Below, piece by piece: positions 46,858 to 56,060 of a stretch of 64,000 bases of DNA. Numbering within the stretch: position 1 is the first letter of the stretch; each line of letters begins with the position of its first letter. Below the pieces are notes generated by a model. The model was not told where the DNA came from and made no database searches. It worked only from the letters and a program-made list of their open reading frames with translations. Origin of the DNA: Gammaproteobacteria bacterium (GTDB lineage: Bacteria; Pseudomonadota; Gammaproteobacteria; Steroidobacterales; Steroidobacteraceae); the NCBI GenBank assembly GCA_016707425.1, contig JADJHU010000015.1, positions 952,001-1,016,000 on the forward strand, in the 5' to 3' direction. The translations under genes were made by a program, and so were the position numbers.

Positions 46858-47694
46858 GTGAGCGTGGCGAACATGGAGACCGGCGGCGTCGCTGCCCTGC
46901 AGATGACCTCAGGCCCGGATGTCGGCGCGAACCTCGAGCAGGCGGGGCAACTCCTGGGGGAGGCTGCGCGGCGGGGCGCCGTGCTCGCGGCGCTCCCCGA
47001 GAACTTCGCGTTCATGGGCCTCGAGGATCGCGCCAGGCTCGCGGTGGCCGAGCATCCGGGTGAAGGGCCAATCCAGGATTTTCTCGCGCGAAGCGCTCGC
47101 GATCTCGGGCTCTGGATCGTCGGGGGTACGGTGCCGATCCGCATCGAGGGCGAGCAGCGCGTCGCCGCGGCCTCGCTTCTGTTCGACGCCCAGGGGCGGC
47201 GCGTCGCCCGTTACGACAAGATTCACCTGTTCGACGTCGACCTGCCGGGGCGCGACGAGCGCTATCGGGAATCCGCCGGTGTCGCCCCGGGTCACGAGCC
47301 GGTGGTTGTCGAGACGCCGGTGGGCCGGCTCGGAATGGCCGTCTGCTACGATGTGCGCTTTCCCGAACTCTTCCGGCGCCTGAGCGTGCGCGGAGCCACC
47401 TGGTTCGTGCTGCCCTCGGCCTTCACGGTATCCACCGGCCGGGCTCACTGGGAGACGCTGGTGCGGGCGCGGGCGATCGAGAATCTCGCCGGGGTGGTGG
47501 CGCCGGCACAGTCCGGCGTGCATCCGGGCGGTCGCGAGACCTACGGCGACAGCATGATCGTGGACTTCTGGGGTCGCGTGCTCGCACGCCTGCCGCAGGG
47601 TGCGGGATGCATCGTCGGAGAATTCGACACCACTGCGCAGGTCGAAGTCCGCAGGCGCTTTCCGGCGCTCGAACACCGTGTTTTCGGAGACTGA
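46858..47694 (+). CDS. Carbon-nitrogen hydrolase (Nit1-type, probable deaminated glutathione amidase)
   Basis: 278 aa nitrilase-superfamily enzyme, GTG start behind GAGAGGTGG. The catalytic triad is visible: Glu in AALPENFAFM, Lys in ARYDKIHLFDVDLPG, Cys in GMAVCYDVRFPELFR. These match the Nit1/YbeM branch that hydrolyses deaminated glutathione, a metabolite-repair reaction; this exact substrate is inferred from family. Lies 8 bp after yhdP and 9 bp before tldD, in the maf-rng-yhdP-nit-tldD order seen in many Gammaproteobacteria. Confidence 0.9.
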   Translation: MSVANMETGGVAALQMTSGPDVGANLEQAGQLLGEAARRGAVLAALPENFAFMGLEDRARLAVAEHPGEGPIQDFLARSARDLGLWIVGGTVPIRIEGEQRVAAASLLFDAQGRRVARYDKIHLFDVDLPGRDERYRESAGVAPGHEPVVVETPVGRLGMAVCYDVRFPELFRRLSVRGATWFVLPSAFTVSTGRAHWETLVRARAIENLAGVVAPAQSGVHPGGRETYGDSMIVDFWGRVLARLPQGAGCIVGEFDTTAQVEVRRRFPALEHRVFGD

Positions 47695-47703
47695 TCCGCA
47701 CCC

Positions 47704-49161
47704 ATGATGAATACCGCAACGCCCATGGAACCGCTGGCCATTGCCCGCAACCTGATCCTTGCTCCGAGCGGACTCGACGAGACACGTATCGATCGCGTGC
47801 TCGGTCACGTGCTCGGCCATGCGGTCGACTCGGCCGATCTCTACTTCCAGCTCGCGCGCGAGGAGTCCTGGTCGCTCGAGGACGGCATCGTGAAGGAGGG
47901 TTCGGCGAGCATCGAGCAGGGCGTGGGGGTTCGCGCCCTGGCGGGCGAGAAAACCGGCTTTGCGTATTCCGACGAGATCATCCTCCCGGCACTCGAGGAA
48001 GCATCGCACGCAGCGCGCACCATTGCCCGCAGTGGCGTGAGTCGCAGCATCCAGGCCTGGCAGCACGCCACGGCGCATCGCCTGTACCGGCCGATCGATC
48101 CTGTCGGCAGCCTGCGTGACGATGACAAGGTCGGCTGGCTCGAGCGCGTCGATCGCGAGACGCGGAAGATGGATCCACGCATCGTGCAGGTCATGGCGAG
48201 CGTCACGGCCGTGCACGAGGTCGTGCTGGTCGCCAACAGCGAAGGGCAGCTCGCGGCGGATGTGCGTCCGCTCGTGCGCTTCAACGTCTCCGTGATTGCC
48301 GAGGCGAACGGACGGCGGGAGCAGGGTTACGCCGGCGCGGGCGGGCGCATCTCACTCGACGAACTCGTCGCGGGCGGGCGGCCGCTCGCCATCGCGCGCG
48401 AGGCCGTGCGCCAGGCTCTCGTGAATCTGGAAGCCGTGCCGGCACCGGCCGGTACCATGACCGTCGTGCTCGGCCCGGGCTGGCCGGGTGTGCTGCTCCA
48501 CGAGGCGATCGGCCACGGCCTCGAGGGTGATTTCAACCGCAAGGGTACTTCGGCCTTTTCGGGCCGCATCGGAGAGCGGGTGGCGAGCGAGGACTGCACC
48601 GTGGTCGACGACGGCACGATCGCGCGCCGCCGTGGATCGCTCAACATCGACGACGAAGGTACGCCGACGCAGTGCACGACGCTCATCGAGAACGGCGTGC
48701 TCAGGGGTTATCTGCAGGACAAGCTGAACGCGCGCCTCATGGGCACGCGCTCGACGGGCAATGGCCGGCGCGAATCCTTTGCGCACATGACGCTGCCGCG
48801 CATGACCAACACCTACATGCGTCCCGGACGGCACGAACCCGGGGAGATCATCGCCTCGGTGGAGCGGGGGATCTATGCGGTGAACTTCGGTGGTGGCCAG
48901 GTCGACATCACTTCGGGCAAGTTCGTATTCTCTGCGAGCGAGGCCTATCTCATCGAAAAGGGGCGGATCGGTGCGCCGATCAAGGGCGCCACGCTCATCG
49001 GCAACGGTCCGGACGTGCTCACACGCGTCACGATGGTCGGCAATGACCTGAAGCTCGATGACGGCATCGGCACCTGCGGCAAGGATGGACAGAGCGTACC
49101 GGTCGGTGTCGGGCAGCCGACACTGCGCATCGACGCGCTCACGGTCGGTGGCACGGGCTGA
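47704..49161 (+). CDS. tldD: Metalloprotease TldD
   Basis: 485 aa catalytic half of the TldD/TldE(PmbA) heterodimer, which degrades unfolded short peptides and matures microcin B17 in E. coli. The zinc motif HExxxH is HEAIGHGLEGDFNRKG, with GTSAFSGRIGERVAS and a C-terminal zinc-Cys in GIGTCGKDGQSVPVGVGQP. The first ATG (47704) is followed by a second at once; either is possible. The partner pmbA is 4 kb downstream. Confidence 0.96.
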   Translation: MMNTATPMEPLAIARNLILAPSGLDETRIDRVLGHVLGHAVDSADLYFQLAREESWSLEDGIVKEGSASIEQGVGVRALAGEKTGFAYSDEIILPALEEASHAARTIARSGVSRSIQAWQHATAHRLYRPIDPVGSLRDDDKVGWLERVDRETRKMDPRIVQVMASVTAVHEVVLVANSEGQLAADVRPLVRFNVSVIAEANGRREQGYAGAGGRISLDELVAGGRPLAIAREAVRQALVNLEAVPAPAGTMTVVLGPGWPGVLLHEAIGHGLEGDFNRKGTSAFSGRIGERVASEDCTVVDDGTIARRRGSLNIDDEGTPTQCTTLIENGVLRGYLQDKLNARLMGTRSTGNGRRESFAHMTLPRMTNTYMRPGRHEPGEIIASVERGIYAVNFGGGQVDITSGKFVFSASEAYLIEKGRIGAPIKGATLIGNGPDVLTRVTMVGNDLKLDDGIGTCGKDGQSVPVGVGQPTLRIDALTVGGTG

Positions 49162-49302
49162 CGTGTCGTCAAGCTGCGTTTTCGGTCTTCTGCTGGCGGC
49201 GGATTTTTCGCATCGGGTGCCCACGGCGGCTTAGGGTGCTGGGGCGGGCGACAGGAAGTCGGCGGGATGCTCCCCCGGTCCAGGAGGACGGCCGCCCGCC
49301 GA

Positions 49303-49330
49303 CCGGGCGAGCCTCCAGGGGCTCGTCCGG
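49303..49330. repeat. 11-bp inverted repeat in the tldD-downstream gap
   Basis: CCGGGCGAGCC (49303-49313) pairs with GGCTCGTCCGG (49320-49330) with one G-U. No T-run follows, so it is at best a weak Rho-dependent-type 3' structure for tldD. The rest of the 247-bp gap 49162-49408 holds no ORF I trust. Confidence 0.4.
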
Positions 49331-49408
49331 GAGGCGGTTGTCCGGCATCGGTTTCGCGGCGTGTGATGTCTCGCACGGTGCGGGTGATCGCACACCCGAT
49401 ACGGTGTC

Positions 49409-49654
49409 ATGGCCATGGACAGTCCGCCGCCCGGGAGGCTTCCTCAGCCTCTGTATGAGAGTCTGCCTGCGCTGTACCTGCTCGCAGGTGCAGTGGCTCT
49501 TGGCGTCAGTCGCTGGATCGGTCCGGGCTGGCTCGCGTGGCTCGTGTCCCTGATCGGGGTCGCGGGCGTTCTGGGCGGGCTCGTCGTGTGGCTGCGCCGG
49601 CGCGATTACCGCCGCATGCAGGCCCGCTATGGGGGCGGCTCGCTCCCGGACTGA
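49409..49654 (+). CDS. Small two-TM membrane protein, unknown function
   Basis: 81 aa (or 79 aa if the second ATG at 49415 is used). Two hydrophobic helices are clear: ALYLLAGAVALGVSRWIG (about 20-37) and LAWLVSLIGVAGVLGGLVVW (about 42-61), then a basic RRRDYRRMQARYGGG tail, predicting a hairpin with the tail in the cytosol. No recognised domain. It is convergent with the ExeA-FHA gene, 15 bp apart. Confidence 0.6.
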   Translation: MAMDSPPPGRLPQPLYESLPALYLLAGAVALGVSRWIGPGWLAWLVSLIGVAGVLGGLVVWLRRRDYRRMQARYGGGSLPD

Positions 49655-49669
49655 GGGTCTTTGCGGTGC

Positions 49670-50950
49670 TCAGAGCGCTTCGGTCGCCGGCGGCTGCATG
49701 CCGGGCAGCGTCTCCGAGAAGCCATGATCCGGCGCGCGACGCTCGTCGAGATAGCGCAGCTCATGCCGCCCGATCGTCACGACGTCGCCGTCTGCCAGAC
49801 TGTGACGGCGCACCCGGCGCGCCTGGACGTACATGCCGTTGGTGCTGTTGAGATCCTCGATCACGCAGCCGCCGGCGGTCGTCACGATCTGACAATGGTG
49901 GCGGCTCACGAAGCGGCTGTCGAGCTGCAGGTCGTTGTCCGGGGTGCGTCCGATGACCACGCGACCTGCACGCAGCGGCAGCTCGGCGATCGTACGGCCA
50001 TCGCTCGCGAGCACGATGCGCGCAAGCGGGTGCTCGCCTGTGCCTTGCGGCCGGCTGGCCTCCGGTGAACGCGATGCCCCATCGCCCGCTTCGATCCCGG
50101 GTTCGGCGAGCGCCCGAAGGCCGCGATGGGTCCGCGCGGCGAATTCCACCCACTGGAGTTCCTCGACTGCGCTCGCGATGTCCTCTGGTGTGACGAAGTC
50201 GCGGTCCGCTCCATAGGCGGCCATCATCGCAGTGTCGCAGAGGGTGTTGATGAGGCGCGGCACGCCGCCCGAGTACCGGAAGATCTCCGTGAAGCATTCT
50301 TCGGCGAACAGCTGGCGCCCTTCCGCTCCGGCAACATCCAGTCGATGCTGGATGTAGGCACGCGTGTCTTCCGGGGAGAGTGCGGTCAGGTGGAAGCGCA
50401 GCCGCACGCGCTGTGCGAGCTGCACGAGCTCTGGTGAGTCAAGCTTTTCATTGAGCTCCGGCTGGCCCGCCAGGATGATGCGCAGCACTTTCTCCTTGGT
50501 GGTTTCCACACCGGAGAGCAGCCGGATTTCCTCGAGTACGCGGTGACTGAGGTTCTGCGCCTCGTCGACCACCAGCAGCACCCTGCGCCCTGCCGCGTAC
50601 TGCTCGATGAAGAAACCGTTGAGGGTCGCGAGCAGCTCGGCCTTCTTCATCCTGAAGGGCTGGAAGCCGAACTGCACGAGCAGTGACTGCAGGAACTCGA
50701 TCGCCGAGACCTGCGTCTGGTTGATCTGGGCGACCACGACATCCCTGTCGATCTCGCGCAGGAAGCTCTCGATGATCGTGGTCTTGCCGGAGCCGATCTC
50801 GCCGGTGATGACGACGAAGCCATCCGTGAACCAGATGGTCGACTCCATGTACGCCTTGGCGCGCGAGTGATTCCGGCTGAGATAGAGGAACTGCGGATCC
50901 GGACTCAGCCGGAATGGCAGTTCCTTGAGCCTGAACAGTTCCAGATACAT
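49670..50950 (-). CDS. ExeA/GspA-type AAA ATPase fused to an FHA domain
   Basis: 426 aa. The AAA part (about 1-270) starts MYLELFRLKELPFRLSPDPQ and has Walker A GEIGSGKT (50-57), Walker B LLVVDEAQNLSHRVLEEIRL and GQPELNEKL with an Arg finger-like GGVPRLINTLCD, as in ExeA/GspA ATPases that drive secretin insertion with ExeB. The C-terminal FHA domain (about 325-405) has IGRTPDNDLQLDSRFVSRHH and NSTNGMYV, the phosphothreonine-binding residues. There is no transmembrane segment and no peptidoglycan-binding domain, unlike classical ExeA. No gspB or secretin neighbour. Confidence 0.88.
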   Translation of the reverse strand: MYLELFRLKELPFRLSPDPQFLYLSRNHSRAKAYMESTIWFTDGFVVITGEIGSGKTTIIESFLREIDRDVVVAQINQTQVSAIEFLQSLLVQFGFQPFRMKKAELLATLNGFFIEQYAAGRRVLLVVDEAQNLSHRVLEEIRLLSGVETTKEKVLRIILAGQPELNEKLDSPELVQLAQRVRLRFHLTALSPEDTRAYIQHRLDVAGAEGRQLFAEECFTEIFRYSGGVPRLINTLCDTAMMAAYGADRDFVTPEDIASAVEELQWVEFAARTHRGLRALAEPGIEAGDGASRSPEASRPQGTGEHPLARIVLASDGRTIAELPLRAGRVVIGRTPDNDLQLDSRFVSRHHCQIVTTAGGCVIEDLNSTNGMYVQARRVRRHSLADGDVVTIGRHELRYLDERRAPDHGFSETLPGMQPPATEAL

Positions 50951-50965
50951 GCGCTGCGTCCCGCC

Positions 50966-52072
50966 TCAGCGGCCCATGATACGGGTCTGCGGATCGATCG
51001 CCAGGAGCAGTCTCCTCGCCCGCCGGTCGCGAGCGGCAGCGCTTGCCTCCACGATCGTGCAGTGTCCGAGCTTGCGCTCCGGGCGCGCCTCCTTGCCGTA
51101 ATCGTGCCAGTGTACCCCCGGTTCGGCCAGAAACCGTTCCCGGGGCGGCATCCTGCCGATGAGGTTGATCATCGCGGCGTGCCCGCGGGGGCGTGTCGAG
51201 CCGAGCGGCAGCCCGAGAATCGCGCGCAGGTGGTTCTCGAACTGGCTGGTCTCGGCGCCTTCGAGGGTCCAGTGTCCCGAATTGTGCACACGGGGGGCGA
51301 TTTCGTTCGCGATCAGCTGTCCGCGCCGCACGAAGAACTCGATGGTGAGGACTCCCACGTAGCGGAAATGCCCGAGCACTTTCTCCAGGAAGACGCGGGC
51401 GGTGCGTTGCAGTCGCGGGGATCCGGCGGGCGCACGCGTCAGGCGCAGGATCCCTCCACGGTGCAGATTGGCATTGAGCGGGTAGCTGACGATCTCGCCT
51501 CGTGAGCTGCGTGCCCCGATGATCGATACTTCGAAGTCGAAGGGTACGTGCTCCTCGTAGAGGAGTGGCGCACCGCCGAGTTGCGTCCAGGCGGATCCGA
51601 GGTCGTCCGCTGACCGCAGCACGTACTGGCCCTTGCCGTCGTAGCCGAAGCGGCGCGTCTTGAGCACGCCGGGCAGGCCGATCGTGCGGACGGCGCGCTC
51701 GAGGGCGCGGCGCGAGTCGACTGCTGCATGCCGCGTACTCGGGATCCCGAGCCGGGCAAACAGCCGCTTCTCCGCGAGCCGGTCCTGGGCGACCGCGAGC
51801 GCTCGCAGCGGCGGTGCAACGGTCCCCGGGGGGCCGAGCCGGCGAAGGGCTGCAACGGAGACATTCTCCCAGTCGACCGTGACGACGTCGCTGCGGCGTG
51901 CGAGGGTCGCGAGCAGTCGCGGGTCGTCGAGCTCCCCACAGAGGATGGGCGCAACCTGCCCGCCCGGGCTGTTGCCTGCGCGATCCAGGAACAGGAAATC
52001 GAGCCCGAGCGGATAGCCGGCCAGGGCCATCATGCGACCGAGCTGGCCCGCGCCGACGATTCCGATGGTCAT
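50966..52072 (-). CDS. purK: N5-carboxyaminoimidazole ribonucleotide synthase
   Basis: 368 aa ATP-grasp enzyme making N5-CAIR from AIR, ATP and bicarbonate. IGIVGAGQLGRMMALAGYPL, VLKTRRFGYDGKGQYVLR (ATP-grasp loop), and NEIAPRVHNSGHWTLEGAET are diagnostic. Starts 4 bp inside purE; the two act consecutively. 15 bp upstream of the ExeA-FHA gene on the same strand. Confidence 0.97.
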   Translation of the reverse strand: MTIGIVGAGQLGRMMALAGYPLGLDFLFLDRAGNSPGGQVAPILCGELDDPRLLATLARRSDVVTVDWENVSVAALRRLGPPGTVAPPLRALAVAQDRLAEKRLFARLGIPSTRHAAVDSRRALERAVRTIGLPGVLKTRRFGYDGKGQYVLRSADDLGSAWTQLGGAPLLYEEHVPFDFEVSIIGARSSRGEIVSYPLNANLHRGGILRLTRAPAGSPRLQRTARVFLEKVLGHFRYVGVLTIEFFVRRGQLIANEIAPRVHNSGHWTLEGAETSQFENHLRAILGLPLGSTRPRGHAAMINLIGRMPPRERFLAEPGVHWHDYGKEARPERKLGHCTIVEASAAARDRRARRLLLAIDPQTRIMGR

Positions 52073-52575
52073 TGCGATGCGGCGGGCGGGACGCGCGGGT
52101 CGGGTGAATCGAGCACGGTCGCCGTCTGGACCCTGCGGAAGGTCTCGAGTGCCGAGGCGATCGCGGGTTCGTGCAATCCGAGGATCGCTGCCGCCTGCAG
52201 CGCCGCGTTGGTGGCGCCGGCGACGCCGATCGCGAAGGTCGCCACCGGCACACCGGCCGGCATCTGCACGATCGAGAGGAGCGAATCGAGGCCGTTGAGC
52301 GCCTTCGACTGCACAGGTACGGCGAGCACGGGCAGGGTGGTCTTGGCGGCCGTCATCCCCGGCAGGTGTGCGGCGCCGCCCGCCCCGGCGATGATGGCCT
52401 GCAGCCCGCGGCCGCGGGCCGTCTCGGCGTATTCGAAGAGGAGATCCGGAGTGCGGTGGGCCGACACGACGCGCACTTCGTAGGGTACACGCAGCCGGTC
52501 GAGTGTCTCGGCTGCGGCGCGCATCGTCTCCCAGTCGGAGCGCGAGCCCATGATGATGCCCACGAGCGGTTTCAT
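52069..52575 (-). CDS. purE: N5-carboxyaminoimidazole ribonucleotide mutase
   Basis: 168 aa, class I PurE. Start ATG 52575 (MKPLVGIIMGSRSDWETM); the frame is open upstream but not PurE-like. Active-site motifs GSRSDW, VVSAHRTPD and GAGGAAHLPGM are intact. Converts N5-CAIR to CAIR for purine synthesis. Overlaps purK by 4 bp. Confidence 0.97.
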   Translation of the reverse strand: MKPLVGIIMGSRSDWETMRAAAETLDRLRVPYEVRVVSAHRTPDLLFEYAETARGRGLQAIIAGAGGAAHLPGMTAAKTTLPVLAVPVQSKALNGLDSLLSIVQMPAGVPVATFAIGVAGATNAALQAAAILGLHEPAIASALETFRRVQTATVLDSPDPRVPPAASQ

Positions 52576-52618
52576 GGTGCGATTATCGCACGGCCGCGCA
52601 CGGCGTACGCCCCGGGGC

Positions 52619-53137
52619 TCAATCCGCCGGCGCGTCGGATCCGAGCAGGGCACGTAGCGCGCGAAACAGCTCCCGACCGGCAGTCCTGCGGGCGGCGTCG
52701 GCGGCGGCCGGGTCGCGTGCACGTGCGACGAGCGTCTGCCACGGAGGTTCGCTGGCGCGGGGCTCTAGGGCTGCGAGCGCCGCGAGTGCCGGCTCGCCTT
52801 CGGCGATGAGCCGGTCGCGCCAGCGCTCGATGAGCCGGAAGCGCCCGGCCTCGAGTGCCGCGCCGCGGCTGCGCGCCGCGAGCGCCGCCGCGAGTGCCTC
52901 GGTGTCGACGTCACGCATGAGCCGGCCGATGTACTGGCGTTGCCGCGCTCCGGCTGCACGGCTGCCGATGTGCCTGGCTTCCCGGACGGCGTCCCGCAGG
53001 CGCTCGGGCAGCCCGAGGGCCTCCAGCTCGCCTTCCTCCAGCGCAATCAGGCGCTCGCCGAGTCGCTGCGCCTCTTCGGCGGCACGCTTGCGGGCGCTCT
53101 TGCTCGGACCCTCCATGTCTGCGGCATCGTGGTTCAC
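52619..53137 (-). CDS. darP: Dual-action ribosomal maturation protein DarP (YjgA, DUF615)
   Basis: 172 aa, GTG start 53137 behind GCGAGG. An entirely helical basic protein: SKSARKRAAEEAQRLGERLI, the DUF615 core ARQRQYIGRLMRDVDTEAL, and FRLIERWRDRLIAEGEPALA. DarP assists late 50S assembly at the peptidyl-transferase centre. Divergent from pmbA, an arrangement conserved in E. coli. Confidence 0.92.
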   Translation of the reverse strand: MNHDAADMEGPSKSARKRAAEEAQRLGERLIALEEGELEALGLPERLRDAVREARHIGSRAAGARQRQYIGRLMRDVDTEALAAALAARSRGAALEAGRFRLIERWRDRLIAEGEPALAALAALEPRASEPPWQTLVARARDPAAADAARRTAGRELFRALRALLGSDAPAD

Positions 53138-53173
53138 TGAACCTCGCTTTCCGTCCGCCCCTCAGGCGACTGG

Positions 53174-53179
53174 TACAAT
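53174..53179 (+). promoter_or_regulatory. Candidate -10 element immediately before pmbA
   Basis: TACAAT lies only 9 nt before the pmbA ATG at 53189. A transcript starting 6-7 nt after it would have almost no leader. No good -35 was found 16-18 bp upstream, so the call is tentative. Confidence 0.35.
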
Positions 53180-53188
53180 CATTCTGCC

Positions 53189-54535
53189 ATGTCACAGGAA
53201 GTCGATCGCAGCCGCATTCCCGAGCTCGAGGCCATCGTGCGTGTCGCGCTCGCCGAAGCGCAGCGCGGTGGCGCAACGCAGGCGGAAGCGGATGCGAGCC
53301 TGCATCGGGGCCTCACGGCCACCGTACGACTCGGTGAGGTCGACACCATCGAGTATCACCGCGACCGTGGCCTCGGCGTGACTGTCTACCTCGGTACACG
53401 CAAGGGCTCGGCGAGCACTGCGGATCTGCGGCCCGAGGCCGTGTGCGACACCGTGGCCAAGGCCTGCGCCATCGCACGGCATACGGCCGAGGACCCGTAC
53501 GCAGGTCTTGCTGACGAGGCGGATCTCGCCCGCGCGCCGCCGGATCTCGACCTCGACCACCCGTGGCCGATCTCCCCGGAAGAGGCGGTGGAGCTCGCAC
53601 GTCGCTGCGAGGACGCCGGACGCGCCGTCGATGCGCGACTCACGAACTCGGAGGGCGCCACGATCGCGACCCACCGTGGCGTGCGCGTCTATGGCAATTC
53701 GCTCGGCTTTCTCAGCGGCTATCCGAGCACGAGCCATACGGTGAGCTGCGTTCTGCTCGCCCGCGACGGCGAGGACATGCAGCGCGACCACTGGTACGCG
53801 ACGGCCCGCGATCCGGGAGACCTCGAGGCGGTCGAACGTATCGGGCGCCGCGCGGGCGAACGCGCCGTTGCGCGCCTCGGTGCCCGGCGACTCGGAACCT
53901 GCGAGGCACCGGTACTGTTCGCGCCGGAAGTGGCCCGCGGCCTCTGTGGGCACTTCGTCGCGGCGATCCGCGGCAGCAGCCAGTATCGCCGGTCGTCCTT
54001 CCTGCTGGGCGCAGCGGGCGAGAGCGTGTTTCCACCCTTCGTGCAGATGCGCGAGCGGCCGCACCTGGTGAAGGGCGTCGCCAGCAGCCCCTTCGATGCC
54101 GAGGGGGTCGCCACCCGCGATCGCGATCTCGTCCTTGACGGAGTCGTGCAGGGCTATGTGCTCAGCAGCTACTCGGCACGCCGGCTGGGGCTGAAGACGA
54201 CAGGCAATGCCGGCGGGCTGCACAACCTACTCGTCGAGAGCAGCGCAGGCGCCGAATCGCCCGCGGCACTCATGCGCCGCATGGGTCACGGGCTGCTCGT
54301 CACCGAGCTCATGGGGCAGGGCGTCAACGGGGTGACGGGTGATTATTCGCGCGGTGCCACTGGTTTCTGGGTGGAGGGCGGGGAGATCGCATTCCCCGTG
54401 CAGGAGGTCACCATCGCCGGCAACCTCCGTGACATGTACCGGCGCATCGTGGCAGTTGGCAGCGACGTGGATCTGCGCGGCGGCATTCGCACCGGCTCGA
54501 TGCTCATCGAGGCGATGACCATCGCCGGGGAGTGA
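53189..54535 (+). CDS. pmbA: Metalloprotease subunit PmbA (TldE)
   Basis: 448 aa, partner of TldD. Conserved blocks: GLGVTVYLGTRKGSASTADL, LSGYPSTSHTVSC, and the C-terminal GVNGVTGDYSRGATGFWVEG. As in other TldE subunits, no HExxxH zinc motif is present; it shapes the peptide chamber in the heterodimer. No precursor-peptide or modification genes of a microcin type are nearby, so a housekeeping peptidase role is likely. Confidence 0.95.
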   Translation: MSQEVDRSRIPELEAIVRVALAEAQRGGATQAEADASLHRGLTATVRLGEVDTIEYHRDRGLGVTVYLGTRKGSASTADLRPEAVCDTVAKACAIARHTAEDPYAGLADEADLARAPPDLDLDHPWPISPEEAVELARRCEDAGRAVDARLTNSEGATIATHRGVRVYGNSLGFLSGYPSTSHTVSCVLLARDGEDMQRDHWYATARDPGDLEAVERIGRRAGERAVARLGARRLGTCEAPVLFAPEVARGLCGHFVAAIRGSSQYRRSSFLLGAAGESVFPPFVQMRERPHLVKGVASSPFDAEGVATRDRDLVLDGVVQGYVLSSYSARRLGLKTTGNAGGLHNLLVESSAGAESPAALMRRMGHGLLVTELMGQGVNGVTGDYSRGATGFWVEGGEIAFPVQEVTIAGNLRDMYRRIVAVGSDVDLRGGIRTGSMLIEAMTIAGE

Positions 54536-54548
54536 GCGCCGCAGGGGC

Positions 54549-55856
54549 TCAGGCGGATTCCTCGAGCAGGTCGCGCAGCGTCCGCTCTCCGCAACTCGTC
54601 CGCCACGCGGTTTCCAGGCGCGCGCTCAGGCGCTCGACTGCGGGTACGCGCAGGCCCGGGGCGGCCTGCTGGCCGCTGCGCTGGCTGCGGGCAACTTCCA
54701 TGATCTCGTGCAGCGGGATGTGCCCCACATCGCGCCCTGGCAGGAGCCGCTCGTCGTCGGTCGCGATCAGGAGCCGGCCGCCCTCGAGCGCCGTGACGAT
54801 GCGGGCGATCGCGAGTCCGGGCATGCCGAGGGCGCGGGCGAGTTCGTCGACGGTCCAGTGCGTTTCGCCCGTGACATGTCCGCGGCCGACGAGATACATG
54901 ATCTTCAGCGCAAGCTCCTCGATCTCGCCGTTTGCGAGCCTGAGCTCCGTGAGTCCGAGCCGCAGGTAGTTCGGGTTCTGCGCATAGAAGGAGATCTGTG
55001 CGCCGATCAGCAGGATCAGCCAGCCGAAGTAGGTCCACAGCAGCGCCGCAACGATAAGCGCGAAGCCTGCATAGACGATAGTGAGGCGCGTCGATGCCAC
55101 GACCAGGGTCGTGAAGAGCTTGCCGATCGCCGCCCACAGGACGCCGGCCGTCACGCCGCCGATCAGTGCCGGCGCGATGCGCACCTTCGTGTTCGGGACG
55201 AACATGTACAGCGCCGCGAACATGGCGGCCACCATGAAGTAGGGCGAGAGCTCGAGACCCAGTGCGGCAAGCTCCTGCATCAGCGGCACACCGCGGAGGG
55301 AACGCATCGCGGCGCTCTGCATGGCGGCGTGCGAGAGGCCGATGAAGCCGACGGGGAGCAGCGGCCCGACGATGAGCAGCCCGAGGTACTCGGTGAGGCG
55401 GCGCGCGAAGCTGCGAGGCTGTTCGACACGCCACAGGAAGTTGAAGCTGTCCTCCACCTTCCGGATCGTGCCGAGCAGCGTCCAGACGAGCAGCGCAAAG
55501 CCGACCGAGCCGACCAGCCCGCCGCTTACGCTGTCGGCAAACCGCATGACACTGCGCGTGAGCTCGGTTGCGCTCGTGCCGACCGGCCTGAAGAACTCGT
55601 AGACGATCGGCTCCAGGGCACGATGCGCGCCGAAGCCCTTGAGGATCGCGAAGCTGAAGGCGAGGAGCGGCACGACAGACAGCAGTGTCATGTACACGAG
55701 GCCCATCGCACGCAGGTTCACCTGGCCGCGCGAAAGGTCGCGCAGGATCGCGTAGGGGTAGCGCAGCAGCCGGATGGCGGCAGGCAATGGCCCGGTTCTG
55801 CGCGAGCGCTCGCCGAAGAGCCACTGGTCGAGCAGATTCCACAGCCAGGCCGACAT
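54549..55856 (-). CDS. YihY/BrkB-family inner-membrane protein with C-terminal helix-turn-helix-like domain
   Basis: 435 aa. Around six TM helices (about residues 50-290) carry YihY/UPF0761 blocks: MGLVYMTLLSVVPLLAFSFA, the ALEPIVYEFFRPVGTSATEL region, and YAGFALIVAALLWTYFGWLI. The last 140 residues form a soluble domain with WTVDELARALGMPGLAIARI, resembling a winged helix. The family was once called RNase BN in error; its function (possibly transport or stress tolerance) is unsettled. Convergent with pmbA. Confidence 0.88.
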   Translation of the reverse strand: MSAWLWNLLDQWLFGERSRRTGPLPAAIRLLRYPYAILRDLSRGQVNLRAMGLVYMTLLSVVPLLAFSFAILKGFGAHRALEPIVYEFFRPVGTSATELTRSVMRFADSVSGGLVGSVGFALLVWTLLGTIRKVEDSFNFLWRVEQPRSFARRLTEYLGLLIVGPLLPVGFIGLSHAAMQSAAMRSLRGVPLMQELAALGLELSPYFMVAAMFAALYMFVPNTKVRIAPALIGGVTAGVLWAAIGKLFTTLVVASTRLTIVYAGFALIVAALLWTYFGWLILLIGAQISFYAQNPNYLRLGLTELRLANGEIEELALKIMYLVGRGHVTGETHWTVDELARALGMPGLAIARIVTALEGGRLLIATDDERLLPGRDVGHIPLHEIMEVARSQRSGQQAAPGLRVPAVERLSARLETAWRTSCGERTLRDLLEESA

Positions 55857-56060
55857 TGGGGCGGCAGCTTACGGCGGCTCCGGGTCCCGTGTCACTTCGG
55901 CCGCGCGCGGCTGGGTGACGACGGCGTGTCGGCGTTCTACCGGTGGCGCTGCGCCATTCCGGAGTCGCCAGGGAGGCTGCTGGCCGGTGAGCCGATCGTT
56001 TCGTCCTGCACGGCACTGGATGCGCTGACGCGGGCGACCGCGACGAAGCGCTGACTTCAG

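Noticed and set aside
49169..49416. Small minus-strand frames (60-75 codons) in the gap after tldD
   Set aside because: No start context, no hydrophobic or conserved segment; Arg/Pro-rich translation looks like non-coding GC-rich DNA.
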